Assembly (NCBI GenBank): GCA_964036315.1
Contig: OZ038507.1
Coordinates: forward strand, 60,801,502 to 60,865,501
Length of the DNA stretch: 64,000 nucleotides
Direction: 5' to 3'
Origin: Acanthosepion esculentum
Lineage: Eukaryota; Mollusca; Cephalopoda; Sepiida; Sepiidae
Part shown: piece by piece, positions 1-10,330 of the stretch
How the letters are laid out: each line of letters begins with the position of its first letter
Numbering within the stretch: the first letter of the stretch is position 1
The notes under the pieces: generated by a model
Seen by the model: the letters and a program-made list of their open reading frames with translations, nothing else
The model's database searches: none
What the model was told of the DNA's origin: nothing
Program-made: the position numbers and the translations under genes

Positions 1-705
1 CTATGCTGAGAGGACTTAGTCACAGTTTCTGGGAGAGAGTGTGTTATCTAGCGTGATCAACAATTTGAACAAGGCCAGCACGCTCAAAGACTCGGCTACG
101 ATGACATGTGACTTCGTGCTAGTACAGCTATCGACGGCACCCAAGGGTTTCGTCTATCCAATTTCACTCACAAGGCTTGGGTCAATCTGTCCATGCTGGG
201 ATCGGCTCCTCCAGTCCGATATCATCAGGAAGTCTCCTTCCTGGTAAATCGACCATGGTGAGATTCGAACCCGAGTCTTATAGAATGCGAACGTAATAAC
301 CAATCAATACACAGACGGATAGTAGATTTATAAATGTACAAGATGGATTCTGACGAGAAAGGTGTTCTCGCACGACGCAGTGGACCAAATTCCGTTGCAT
401 TAGATGAAGCAGTTGATTCGATAGACGTGAAGACGTGATCCTAAGAAGGCGCAGAATGTTGCTTTCCTGGAGGTTAGCATCAGCCATGCTGATGTCAGGC
501 AAGAAAGGTTATCTATGGTGGTTAAATGAAAACAGATTGATTTCTTTTTGAGAACGTTAAAATTTACAGTATTTTCACTCCACATATTTCACAGTCTTCG
601 ATTTTTTAGTAATTGCTTCTGATCCAATCTAGAATTATCACAGGTTTCTACTTCGAATCTCAAAGCTCTAATTCTTACCAGGTGAGGAAAATCGTCATCA
701 TCAGT
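1..705. other. No gene recognised; possible tRNA-like remnant
   Basis: No convincing coding region: the open frames are short and match nothing I know. On the minus strand around 244-320 a motif reading GGTTCGAATCTC resembles the B box of a tRNA-type RNA polymerase III promoter, so a decayed tRNA-derived SINE is possible. No clear A box or tail could be assigned. Confidence 0.3.
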
Positions 706-737
706 ACGCCATCATCATCATCATCATCATCATCATC
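706..737. repeat. (CAT)n microsatellite
   Basis: About ten uninterrupted CAT triplets. The minus-strand aspartate run it would encode is an artefact of the repeat. Confidence 0.95.
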
Positions 738-1705
738 ATTCCGGTAACTGGGTGTGGTCGAAGAGTCACTACGCAACTGATCACCTAACCAGTTCCCTCC
801 ACACATCTGGGCTGAATGCCGGAGAGGCATTACTTCGCTGAGTAGCGTGTCCTGAGCAATCCGACCTGGCGGAATCCATCCCTCTCCAGGTGAAACCAAA
901 GCCAATATCCTTCAGCTTGAATGCTCGCCTTGGTCAAGGACACGTGGCCATTGTTTCCATCATTAGAAACTAACTCCATAGCCCTTGTCTAGGGAGCCCT
1001 TCGACAAGCGATGCCGCATCATCGCAATGGCTGTACTCATAATTATAGATCCCAGTCTACCTAAATATGTTAGATGGCTGTTGACCCTATAACAAGTTCC
1101 ATCTGCTTTTTGGCAGTTTTTGTTTTTAATTCTGTTGGGTATATAGCCACCAGTCTCTCCAATTGTGTTAGATGAACGTTGGCCCTACAAGAAGGTCAAC
1201 CCGTTCTTTCACAGGTCATGTTATTAACTCCGTTGGGTGTCTAGCCACCCTCCTTACCAGAAAAAACCTGGTCGAGGAACCGGTTTAGTCCCCACTGACC
1301 TGACCATGTTGCATGCAGTAATAGGTTACATGATAGCAGTAGAAATCATAGATTGGCCTGACAAACGATGAGAAAAAAAAAAACTGAAAACACTTTCAAA
1401 CTCCTCTGATACCTGAATTATTTCTAGTATAATGCTAAACGCAAAGCCTACAAAATTCACACTAGGAAAATAGAAAAATTCGTTGCTAATAATAATGCCG
1501 GCAATCCGAACAAAGCCAAGCACATAATTCTATGCATAGCAGCCACCATCGAAACATCTTATCTTGATCTAAAGTTTATCAACACAGCATCTAAAACGAT
1601 TAAAATAATAAAGTCAGCACCAAATGAAATAAATACCACCAGCAACAACAACATCACAGAGGCAGAAATATATGAAATAAATTGCACAAAATTCCCAATG
1701 ATATA
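738..1705. other. Gene-free stretch with a two-copy imperfect tandem repeat
   Basis: No coding region supported. Two neighbouring blocks of about 100 bp (roughly 1051-1151 and 1152-1250) share the order GTTAGATG, GTTG(A/G)CCCTA, TTAA(T/C)TC(T/C)GTTGGGT and TAGCCACC, so they look like an old tandem duplication. The stretch may belong to a dispersed repeat I do not recognise. Confidence 0.4.
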
Positions 1706-1842
1706 CAAGGTGCATTCCGGAAGTTTTGAAACATTTTCTACTCTTAGATTATTGTAACTTTAGTACATCATTACTATACAACTAATAAACTGAACTGCCA
1801 ACTTTTGTTATTCTTGATTAAAGGAGACGGTTGTAACAGACG
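1706..1842 (+). mobile_element. 5' end fragment of a mariner-type transposon
   Basis: Begins with a TIR-like sequence (GGTGCATTCCGGAAGTTTTG), followed by a leader that recurs at 2667-2850 and, without the TIR, at about 6250-6360. In the 6250 copy the same leader precedes a recognisable mariner transposase remnant, which identifies this fragment. It stops where LINE-tail sequence begins. Confidence 0.6.
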
Positions 1843-2000
1843 TTATTTCATCTTTCACTGTTTTTTGTTAGATGTAGATGTTATACTCCAATAGCTTCAT
1901 GTCTCGCACATCTCGCCTGTGGAACTCCCTTCCTTATTCCCGTTTCCCTGACAAATACAATCTCCAATTCCTTATTCCTGTTTCCCTTGATCTATCCACT
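1843..2000 (+). mobile_element. LINE 3' tail fragment (copy 1)
   Basis: A short copy of the end of a non-LTR retrotransposon ORF2. The reading SRTSRLWNSLPYSRFPDKYN matches the (F)PRT..LWN.LP..CFP..YNL pattern found repeatedly in this window. It is joined to the mariner 5' fragment and the pair is partly repeated at 2030-2510, suggesting a local tandem duplication. Confidence 0.6.
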
Positions 2001-2043
2001 TCCCTTCTCCACATCCTTTCAGCTTTTATTCCAGATTAAAGGA

Positions 2044-2510
2044 GACGGTTGTAACAGACGTTATTTCATCTTTCGCTGGTTCCTAGGCCACATGAATTTA
2101 AACCTCCTACGAGGCTGGCATCCCGTTCCCAACCGTTCACCGTTGAAACTGTTAGATGTAGACGTCTCTTCTACTCCAATAGCTTCATGTCTCGCACATC
2201 TCGCCTGTGGAACTCCCTTCCTTATTCCTGTTTCCCTGACAAATATAATCTCCAACTATTTAAGTGTAATGTCAATCGACATCTCCAGTTGCCTTGATCT
2301 ATCCGCTTCCCTTCTCCACATCCTTTCACCTTTCATTCCTATCTGCTCTCGCTCCAAATCTTCTGTAACCCCCTTGCCTTGATCGATCCACTATCTTTCT
2401 CCACATCCTCTCCTTTACCACTCCTATCTGCTCTTCCTCCAAACCTTCTGTAACCCCTTGCGTGCTAGTGGCTTCCAGCCTTGCTTGGGGTGATAAGCTT
2501 AAAAAAAAAA
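2044..2510 (+). mobile_element. LINE 3' tail fragment (copy 2, longer)
   Basis: Read on the plus strand with small frame changes this contains PHEFKPPTRLASRSQPFTVE, then SRTSRLWNSLPYSCFPDKYN, then LQLFKCNVNRHLQ. This is the C-terminal end of a non-LTR retrotransposon reverse-transcriptase ORF as it recurs in this window. A pyrimidine-rich 3' UTR follows with the line-ending motif GCTTGCTTGGGGTGATAAGC-like and an A-rich end near 2500-2523. No RT catalytic motif remains, so it is a 5'-truncated copy. Confidence 0.7.
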
Positions 2511-2666
2511 CAAAAAAAAAAACAACAGATGCATGAAAATCATATTTTGGAGATTGTGGAATTACCGTCTCTTGTTTACAGTTATAGGCGGCGCGATTTT
2601 CAAACAGCACGCCGACCATCAATGTAACAATGGGCACGTTACCTCTCACGATACCACTTCATCTAC

Positions 2667-2850
2667 GAGACGCATTCCAGAAGTTTTGAGACTTTTTTCG
2701 TACTCGAGATAGAACTGTCTTAGAGTATTGTAACTTTAGTACATCATTACTATACAACTAATAAACTGAACTGCCAACTTTTGTTATTCCAGATTAAATG
2801 AGATGGCTGTAACAGCTCTGTGAACACACCCTACTGTGTACACACTGCTT
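2667..2850 (+). mobile_element. 5' end fragment of a mariner-type transposon (second copy)
   Basis: Same TIR-like start (GCATTCCAGAAGTTTTGAGAC) and leader as 1706-1842. It extends further, to the CTCTGTGAACACACCCTAC segment also seen at 6345-6365. No transposase follows. Confidence 0.6.
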
Positions 2851-2981
2851 TTATATTTTTTTTCTATTTAGTTTGCTATGGCAATAAAATATATTGTGAA
2901 ATGTTTCCATATCTATTATTTCATAAAGGAATTTCAATGCGCCCACTAAAGACTGACATAGCTACACTATTTCTCTCACTA

Positions 2982-3254
2982 GATACAGAAATCCCTCGAT
3001 TAATGCGCATTCGACGAATACGCATTCGATTAGTGCTCTGAAAGTTTTTATACCAAAATTGCAGGCGTAATACCCGATTAGTGCGATAAAGCATTCTTCA
3101 GTTTAACCAGAGTAATTGATTTTTTATAGTTACCTGTTAATTAAAAAAATTCTAAAATTTAAAAATGGGTAACTATTTTGTTTGTCAGTTAAGTTTCTAT
3201 TCGATTAATGCGTATATTTTAATGGACACACATTAGCCGCTCTAATCGACGGGT
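2982..3254. mobile_element. Candidate MITE (pogo/Tigger-like ends)
   Basis: About 270 bp with related inverted ends. The left end reads CAGAAATCCCTCGATTAATG; the right end, reverse-complemented, reads ACCCGTCGATTAGAGCGG. Internal subterminal motifs (CGATTAGTGC, CGATTAATGCG) recur. There is no coding content. CCTCGATTAA-type ends with TA flanks are typical of pogo/Tigger-like non-autonomous elements, but the ends are diverged, so this is a candidate only. Confidence 0.4.
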
Positions 3255-3289
3255 ATGAAAAAATAAATACGTAAAAGTTCGCCTTTCTC

Positions 3290-3414
3290 TCTGCCGGGCG
3301 GTTAGAATCTCCGATTGATCCCAAATCGGTCGGAGGTCGGTGCCGGGTTGAGGCGATTGGATGTCTTGCCACATTGACGTGCTTGTGATATAGCGAAACA
3401 GTCTGTCTGTGAAT

Positions 3415-3416
<2 letters not shown>
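3290..3416 (+). mobile_element. tRNA-derived SINE carrying a hammerhead-like 3' segment (copy A)
   Basis: Head about 3294-3360 is tRNA-like: an anticodon-type stem (CCGAT...ATCGG) and a decayed B-box region. It is followed by GATGTCTTGCCACA, the hammerhead-like segment and GAATGAC, then directly by (TA)n. The same order of parts occurs at 27560, 27893 and 28083. A complete Tc1 element is inserted in the TA tail of this copy. Confidence 0.7.
3368..3413 (+). ncRNA. Degenerate hammerhead ribozyme (SINE copy A)
   Basis: Stem I GCCACA/TGTG, core read as TTGACGT (C3 and A9 of CUGANGA substituted), stem II weakened by an inserted base (GCT...AGC), then GAA, stem III ACA-GTC-TGT, and C at the cleavage position 3407. 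Layout is intact but the catalytic core is mutated, so activity is not expected. Confidence 0.55.

Positions 3417-3501
<85 letters not shown>
3417..3501. repeat. (TA)n microsatellite, tail of SINE copy A
   Basis: Pure TA dinucleotides directly after the SINE 3' end. It stops at the Tc1 inverted repeat and TA resumes for a few repeats at 5113, so the transposon landed inside this TA run. Confidence 0.95.
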
Positions 3502-3504
<3 letters not shown>

Positions 3505-5112
3505 TTGCGGCCAGAATGTTCAGAACGGCATTGTTTTTGTCAGAAAAGTAGGTATAATAATAGCAAAGTTGTTTTATATTCTATAATTTCACAGACAATA
3601 AATACGATATTATTTGTTATTGTCTGAGATTATGGTGTAATTTGAGAGGATAATACAAAAGTTATGGATGATTTAGTGATTTACTGCAAAACCCATGGCG
3701 GCCAAAATGATCAGAACGGTTGCTTTTACTTCGTGTGTTAGTATATTTAACCGGCGATCTCTAATTTTTTTAATTTGTTTACGTGACGGTTCGTTTACTA
3801 AACATTAGTAAGAATATCTGCAGTGTACTTTGTTAATATAATGCCACTTACTACGTTACCAATTCGTCAGCAGATTATTAAGCTTCGAAAGAAAGATAAT
3901 TTAAGTATTGGGTCTATTGCAAAGATTGTTAACAAGTCAAAAAGTGTTGTTCACGGTATTCTTAAGGTCTTAAAGTGGTTCGTGTGAAAACAAGAAAGTC
4001 TACAGGTAGGCCAAGAAAAACGACCAAGAGAGAAGATCGTGCTATGGTAAAGTTGGTTAAAAAGGACAGATTTAAAACTGCTGCCGTTGTTTCTCGGGAA
4101 ATGAGCATTGTACTGAAGAAAACTTTATCTCGAAAAACTGTCTCGTCGTTTAGTTGAACATGACCTACAAGCAAGAGCACCTGCAGTGAAGCCACTGATC
4201 AGCTCCAAGAATAAAAAGTGTCGTCTTACCTTTGCAACCGAACATGTGTTGTGGTCTCAAGAAAAATGGCAAACGGTGCATTTCAGTGATGAATCTAAGT
4301 TTATGTTATTTGGCTCAGATGGGAAAAGGTACGTTCGTCGAAAAGTAGGTGAAAAATTGTCGCATAAATGCCTTAAGACTAGTGTTAAATTCGGTGGAGG
4401 AAGTGTCATGGTTTGGGGGATGATATCTGGAGATGGTGTGGGCCCTTTGGTGCGATTACATGGAAAGGTAAATGCAGGAGTTTATAAATAACTTGTAAAA
4501 GATCATGTCTTACCTGTGTTGAGAAATTCAACTAAGCGACCACCCATATTCATGCAGGACAATGCCCCATGTCACAAGGCTAAGGTGGTCATGAACTTCC
4601 TCAAGGCTGAAAAGGTTATTGTTATGGATTGGCCTGCTCAAAACCCAGATCTCAATCCTATTGAAAATGTGTGGAATATTCTAGGAGAACGTTCGAAAGC
4701 CAGAAATCCTAAAACAACCGAGCAATTATGGCATGCCTTTCAGGAAGAAGGGAATAAGATCACCCAGCAAGAATTTTGAAAATTTAATTTCCTCATGCAG
4801 TCGAAGATGTCAAAGTGTGATTGAAGCTAAAGGGATTCACCCTAAATATTAAATAATTCCAGTATTCTCTGTCATTTTTTTAATTATTTTATTTTTTCAA
4901 CCGTTCTGATCATTTTGGCCGCCATGGGTTTTGCAGTAAATCACTAAATCATCCATAACTTTTGTATTATCCTCTCAAATTACACCAAAATCTCAGACAA
5001 TAACAAATAATATCGTATTTATTGTCCGTAGAATATAAAACAACTTTGCTAAAAACTTATACATACTTTTCTGACGAAAACAATGCCGTTCCGAACATTT
5101 TGGCCGCAACTG
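3502..5112 (+). mobile_element. Complete Tc1-family transposon with long IR-DR ends
   Basis: 1,611 bp bounded by TA dinucleotides (3500-3501 and 5113-5114). Inverted repeats are about 220 bp: 3502-3722 and 4898-5112. Each arm contains two copies of a transposase-binding-type motif: an outer one (CGGCCAGAATGTTCAGAACG) and an inner one (CGGCCAAAATGATCAGAACG), the IR-DR arrangement known from Sleeping Beauty-like Tc1 elements. The arms still match closely, so insertion is not very old. The encoded transposase is broken, so the element is non-autonomous. Confidence 0.95.
3841..4852 (+). pseudogene. Tc1 transposase (DD34E) pseudogene
   Basis: Starts at ATG 3841 (MPLTTLPIRQQIIKL..., N-terminal helix-turn-helix region) and ends at TAA 4850-4852 after a typical Tc1 C-terminus (EAKGIHPKY). 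The catalytic triad is visible: D in HFSDESKF, D in MQDNAPCH, and E in LNPIENVW with 34 residues between the last two, that is DD34E. The GGGSVMVWGMIS motif is also present. Breaks: a frame change near 3980 (stop at about 3985), a second near 4140, an in-frame TAA at 4489-4491, and a third frame change near 4775. Four lesions rule out a working protein. A functional copy would cut and paste the element at TA sites in the nucleus. Confidence 0.93.
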
Positions 5113-5175
5113 TATATATAAATGGAATAAATCCAGAAAAAACCTACCTAGGTTTCACCTAAACGGATCTTCAGG

Positions 5176-5179
<4 letters not shown>
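5113..5179. other. Short spacer after the Tc1 element
   Basis: Four TA repeats then about 60 bp of unique sequence up to the next TA run. Nothing recognised. Confidence 0.5.

Positions 5180-5246
<67 letters not shown>
5180..5246. repeat. (TA)n microsatellite
   Basis: About 33 TA dinucleotides. No SINE 3' end is recognisable immediately upstream. Confidence 0.95.
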
Positions 5247-5247
<1 letters not shown>

Positions 5248-5578
5248 GCAGTGGAACGTCAGTTCACGAATTTAATTCGTAACTGAAGGCCGTTTGTAAC
5301 TCTAAATATTCGTAAACTGAAACTATTTTCTCAATAGGAATCAATGTAGAGAAAACAATGTCACCGTACAATAAAATTGGAAAAGAAAATCACGGCACAA
5401 CACACAAATGTGTACAACATGGCAATCGACTCAGAAATTATTCCGTTCGGGTTAACTCAGTTCGGGAAATGTTGTTCGAGAACCGAAATTTTGTCCGAGA
5501 ACCGAGGCATTTTCATCGCGAATTTTCTGTTCAGAAATCGATTTGTTCGGCACGTAAAACGTTCGAGAACAGACTTTG
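5247..5578. mobile_element. Possible fragment of a pogo/Tigger-like element
   Basis: Begins CGCAGTGGAACGTCAGTTC next to TA and contains repeated GTTCG(A/G)GAA and CCGAGAACCGAG motifs, which resemble the CAGTGGAACCTCGGTT-type ends of pogo/Tigger-like transposons. No matching right end is visible because the sequence runs into an ATCT microsatellite. No transposase coding. Confidence 0.35.
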
Positions 5579-5636
<58 letters not shown>

Positions 5637-5647
5637 GAACCTGTTTG

Positions 5648-5696
<49 letters not shown>

Positions 5697-5706
5697 CAGC
5701 ATATTC

Positions 5707-5752
<46 letters not shown>

Positions 5753-5802
5753 CAGCATATTCCTATCTATCTATCTATCTATCTATCTATCTCAGCATAT
5801 TC

Positions 5803-5844
<42 letters not shown>

Positions 5845-5854
5845 CAGCATATTC

Positions 5855-5892
<38 letters not shown>

Positions 5893-5946
5893 CAGCATAT
5901 TCCTATCTATCTATCTATCTATCTATCTATCTCTCTCAGCATATTC

Positions 5947-5989
<43 letters not shown>

Positions 5990-6021
5990 ACTCAGCATAT
6001 TCCTATCTATCTATCTATCTA

Positions 6022-6106
<85 letters not shown>

Positions 6107-6121
6107 ATATATATATATATC
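5579..6121. repeat. Compound (ATCT)n microsatellite with CTCAGCATATTC interruptions, then (CT)n and (TA)n
   Basis: Runs of ATCT are punctuated at intervals of about 40-60 bp by CTCAGCATATTCCTATC, so the locus is also a minisatellite whose unit is an ATCT block plus this linker. It ends in (TC)n about 6026-6058 and (TA)n 6059-6121. The long open frames of YLSI repeats are consequences of the tetranucleotide repeat and not genes. Confidence 0.93.
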
Positions 6122-6256
6122 TATTATGTTCACTCTGTACAAGGCCCAAAATCAACTTGACGTAGGAGTTTACAAAGTAATAGATAATAGGCATAGTTTA
6201 TGATGATATATGTGGATGATAACTGTTGATCCTCGACGTGAACAGGTTAAGATAAC
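6122..6256 (-). mobile_element. LINE 3' tail fragment interrupted by a mariner
   Basis: Contains CACTCTGTACAAGGCCCAAA, GTTTACA and GAACAGGTTAAGAT, the same landmarks as the tails at 8211, 9406, 9703 and 9984. The match stops at GTTAAGAT, where mariner leader sequence begins, so mariner sequence joins the LINE tail here. Confidence 0.55.
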
Positions 6257-7030
6257 TGTCTTGGATTATTGTAAATTTAGTATATAATTACTATAAATCT
6301 AACCTGCCAACTTTCGTTATTGCAGATTGAAGGAGACGTCTGTAACATCTCTTTGAACACACCCTACCAGACACTACTTGTCATTGCTGACTTGTTCGTA
6401 GAATACTGTCAGGACGTGAAGACACTTTGGAAGCTTGCTATGCCATAATGTTTTGAGTTAAACTGGGCAAAAAAACGTTACAGAAAATTATGAAATGCTC
6501 CAGACTGCTTATGGATTAACTTTTATGAGCCAAGCATCTGTTTTTCGATGGCATAAGAGGTTCAAGGACGGTAGAGAGCAAGTGGAAGACGACGCTAGAT
6601 GTGTTAGGGAGATTGACGTCAGAATATCAGAGCTGGTTGAGAAAAATTCTCTGTTTTCTGGATGAAGATCGTTGCGTGTCTATAAAGACAATATGCTTAC
6701 AGTTTGGAGCTGGTTTGGCAACTGTTCATGGAATCGTTCATGACGATCTGAACATGTAAGTTTGTTTCCAGATTGACGAACAGAAGGAAAAGGTGCGTTG
6801 GTAACCAACTACTTGACAGAGATGGCCATCAAAACTATCCCCCACTCTCCCTACGGTCTAGACCTTGATGTCTATGACCTTTGTGCGTTGGCCAGGCTGA
6901 AGGAACACCTCCGAGGCAGTCGATTTGAAGACAGTGAGAAGACGAAGCGGGCAGTGACAAGGGTCCCGGATACCTTTATTTTGGATGACTTCCATGGGAC
7001 TGTCGTGAAGTGGCTAGAGAGTTAGCGTAT
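6250..7030 (+). mobile_element. mariner-type transposon remnant
   Basis: The leader (ACTGTCTTGGATTATTG onward) matches the fragments at 1706 and 2667. A decayed transposase follows. The TIR is missing at the left because the homology starts inside the leader, and no right TIR is recognised. The element is therefore truncated at both ends or recombined. Confidence 0.7.
6380..7030 (+). pseudogene. mariner transposase pseudogene, central part deleted
   Basis: The N-terminal region reads, in pieces, MLQTAYGL.FMSQASVFRWH and RFKDGREQVEDDARC, the typical mariner HTH-to-catalytic linker (...W.KRFK.GR..VEDD.R.GRP). A downstream piece, open from 6798 to 7025, contains HSPYGLDLDVYDL, corresponding to the last catalytic Asp motif (H.PYSPDLAP.D), then RLKEHLRGSRFED, the usual mariner C-terminus. 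The segment that should carry the first two catalytic Asp residues is missing, and there are several stops in the N-terminal part. Confidence 0.8.
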
Positions 7031-7039
7031 CCTACGTTG

Positions 7040-7450
7040 AAAGAGATTGGAGTTTTGTACTTCTTTTCTTTATCTATTTTTAGTCATTTCAACCCACCCA
7101 CCCCCAAGAAAGACGGTAATGCCAAATGTACGCGGGGGGGGGGGTTGCGGGGAGTGAAAGTGAAGGTGAAAGAAAAAAAAACTGGGAATAGGGAGGATTG
7201 ATGAGGGAACAAAAGATGTGCTCAGTCCAAGAAGACGTTAGACGGCGATTGCATTTAAATCTTTCAAGGTTGTATTTATCAGGGAAGCGAGAAAACGGAA
7301 GGGAGTTTCACAGGTGGGAAGTGCAAGAGAGAACAAAAAACTGTCAGATTAAAAATGACGGTTGCATCTAGCTATTTCAACAGTAAAACGATGAGACCTA
7401 GTTTCCAATCTAGTAGCATGTTTGAATTCATGTAGGGATAAGAATTCGCC
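7040..7450 (-). mobile_element. LINE 3' tail fragment
   Basis: Read on the minus strand from about 7440 downward: LHEFKHATRLETRSHRFTVE, then TSHL.NSLPFSRFPDKYNLE and RFKCNRRL. This is the C-terminal ORF2 signature seen in the other tails of this window. A pyrimidine-rich 3' UTR follows toward 7040. 5'-truncated, no RT motifs. Confidence 0.72.
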
Positions 7451-7597
7451 AGGGATAAAAGCTGGTCGGCTTTCACATTAATAAATGAGACTTAAAAAAA
7501 TCTAAAAACTTCTGGAATGCACGTAGGACATAAGCGAAACATCCATAAATTTCTGGAAAATAACTATACGAATATCGTAAGGATCTAATGAATAAAA
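7451..7597. other. Spacer, nothing recognised
   Basis: AT-rich single-copy-looking sequence between a LINE tail and a MITE. Confidence 0.4.
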
Positions 7598-8072
7598 TAC
7601 TGTATTTTCCGGCTTCCAAGACGCTGCGCCTTGGAAGACGCACCCTAATATTGGAAAGAAATTTCAAAGAAAAAAGTCATTCTCATACAAAAGCACATTC
7701 ACCATGCGTCCCTCACATACTGGTTTCATGTATTGTTTACTTAATCACTCGTCCGATTTTGTTTGTATGACAATGACATACTAGTCAAGAGCAGATAGGT
7801 TCTCGCCGCTGCTACCAAAAAGAGTATATTCAAGCTTGTGGCTCGGCTCCAGGAAGCTTTATCGTTTTGGAAATACTTGTAACAGCTAAATATTGAGTTT
7901 ACATAATATAAAAGATTGAATTAGATAACTAACATTATAGTGTAATGACTCAACATAAAAATCCACATCCCTATTAGTCAAGCCGTCTTTCGTTTGTCTT
8001 GGAAGACGCACACGTATTTTTCAGGGTATTTTTTAGGAAAAAAGTGCGTCTTGTAAGTTGGAAAATACGGTA
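7598..8072. mobile_element. Non-autonomous DNA transposon (MITE), 475 bp
   Basis: Inverted ends about 25 bp: left TACTGTATTTTCCGGCTTCC then AAGACG; right, reverse-complemented, TACCGTATTTTCCAACTTAC then AAGACG. Subterminal GTCTTGGAAGACGCAC motifs are repeated in both orientations. No transposase coding. Superfamily cannot be settled from the ends alone. Confidence 0.7.
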
Positions 8073-8210
8073 CTTTAACCGCATTAAAAGTTCACTGTAA
8101 CACGTGATCACAATAGCAACATGAAAATGCCATTTTGATTAGATTGAAAGATTAAAGAATTTACTAAGACGAAAATACATTGAACACAACACTCTACTTA
8201 CAATAAATGT
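8073..8210. other. Spacer, nothing recognised
   Basis: AT-rich; no coding or structured element seen. Confidence 0.4.
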
Positions 8211-10330
8211 TCGCCCTGGACAAGGCCTAAAAATCATTCGCGGTAGAAGGTTACAGAATAACAGGCACAGTTTATGGGAATACGTGGGGAAGTTAACGGT
8301 TAACCCTGGACTTGAACAGGTTAAGATTGTAGCAATCGGAGAAGCATCCTCTTGGAAAACGGTCGATCAAAGTAGCGGTTCGTGGGAAGATGTTGCTCGA
8401 GCGGAACTTGCTACACCAGCAGAATACAAAGGAAATGTTATTTTTCGCTACAATGTACGTAAAATGGTGGGTCTTAGCTGTGAACTGGTCCAACTAAGAA
8501 ATGTAGTTCCTCTGAATGCTTTCCATAGCAATAAAGCAGTGATTTGTTACCATTCTCGGATTGAAAAGAAAATAAGCAGAATAGGTTCCTAAAGATTACC
8601 TGTCTTTATAGAACCGGTTCCTGGAAGTTTGGGATGCCATTATTCGGTTAACCCACCCTAAACTTGAACAAATTAAGATTATAGTGATCAGAGAAGCATC
8701 CTCTTGGGAGTCTGTTCCATGAAGCAGCCATTTGTGGGAATAAGCTGCTCAAGTGAAACTTAGATCTCACAAATGGAATACGTAGGGAATGAAGGTGGTT
8801 CAGTACAATGTACGTGGAATGGTGGGTCTTAGCGGTGAACTGGTTCAACTAAAAAAATGTAGTTCCTCTGAATGCTTTCCATGGAAATAGCAATAAAACA
8901 GTGAGAGGGCTTGTAGAGTGGAAAATAATTCATCACCCAGAAGGAGACAAAGATTATTTTAGACAGTATCAAGACTGGGGGTTCCTGCCCATGTATGGCC
9001 TTATGCCAAAATAAAACAAAAAGCTTTGTAAGGAAAAAAACATTTTTAAATTTCATAGTCTATTAACAATTTCAAGGTTTAAAAACTTAACCGAATCATC
9101 ATCAGAAAAAAAAAACCTTTATGAAGTCGTCAAAAAAAAACAAACTGTAGTTTAATACGACGTATTTATATTCAAACAATCCTTTTAGAAAAAAAATCTT
9201 TAGGTATACAAATACGAATTTAACGGCGTAACAAAAATACCAATAACTCTCTGTTGTTGAAACAGACCAGACGATATGCGTCAAACGGATGTCACCATTC
9301 GCTTGAAAATAGGCACCCCGACCCTACCCTTTTTTCCTCTACAATGTACGTGACATGGTAAGACTTCGCCGTGACCTGTTATTTTTTTCCTTTTTTTTTC
9401 TTTTCAATGATGTTCACCCTGTATAAGGTCCAAAGTTACGGAGTAAGAAAAAACAGTTTGGGCAGATATGTGCAGAAGATAACGATTAGCTCTATACTCG
9501 AACATGCTAAGATTGTAGTGATTAGGGAAGCATCCTCTTGGGAGTTGATTCCATAAAAAAACAGCGGTTCGTGGGTAGAAGCTGCTCGCGGGGAACTTAC
9601 ATCTCGCACCGATGGAATACAAAGAGATCAGAGTCGTTCGCTACAGTATGCGTCGCATTGGGTTTTTTAGTTGTCGTTTTGTTGTTTTATTTTTGCTTTT
9701 TACAATGATGATCACTCTGTACAAGGCCCGGCGCCACTCGAGGTAGAGGGTTACAGAGTAAGGGGAACAGTTTATGCGGATATGTGTGGAAGAAATCGAT
9801 TAACCCCTAGACTTGAACTGGTTAAGATTGTAGTAATCAGGGGAGCATCCTTGTTTGTCTGTTCAATAAAGCAGTGTTTCGTGGGAAGAAGCTGCAGGAA
9901 TGCGACTTACATCTCTCATCAATGGAATACGGAGAAATTATTGTGATTGGCTACAATGTGCGTCGCATTTTTTTCTTTTTTTTTTCTGTACAAGGCCCGG
10001 GGCCACTGTAGAGGGTTTCAGAGTAAGAGAAACAGTTTATGCGCATAGGGGTTGGAAGAAAGCCATTAATCCCAGACTTGAACTGGTTAAGATTGTTGTG
10101 ATCGGAAAAGAATCTTCTTGGGGGTTGGTTCCACAGGGCAGCGGTTCTGAGTCACCAATGGAATACGAATGGAATAAGTTTGTTTCGCTTCAATATACGT
10201 GGCATCTGAAGATTACAACAGGTCGAACTAAGGAATATAGTGAGTATGAACACTTTCCATGGAAATACCGACAGAGAAACAAGAGGCGTACAAAGTTTCA
10301 TCTTCTGGAAGGCAGTAAAGCCACTAAGAC
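8211..10330 (-). repeat. Tandem series of LINE 3' tails (five copies)
   Basis: Copies at about 8211-8590, 8640-8890, 9404-9680, 9690-9965 and 9975-10330 share TGTACAAGGCC, GTTTATG(C/G)G, CTTGAAC(A/T)GGTTAAGATTG and AGCATCCTCTTGG. On the minus strand they read as the same ORF2 end, for example FPRTATLIDRFPRGCFSDC then YNLNLFKSRVNR. The last three are head-to-tail at about 280-300 bp. None has RT motifs. The block abuts the 148-bp satellite. About 8890-9400 between copies 2 and 3 holds no recognisable feature. Confidence 0.72.

Noticed and set aside
3409..3627. Open frames through TA and GT runs (also 24711-24914, 30177-30455, 33272-33603)
   Set aside because: YIYI and VCVC repeats are translations of dinucleotide runs.
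5358..6210. Long overlapping open frames rich in YLSI
   Set aside because: They are the three translations of (ATCT)n; the tetranucleotide repeat has no stop in these frames. The same applies to 25292-26210.
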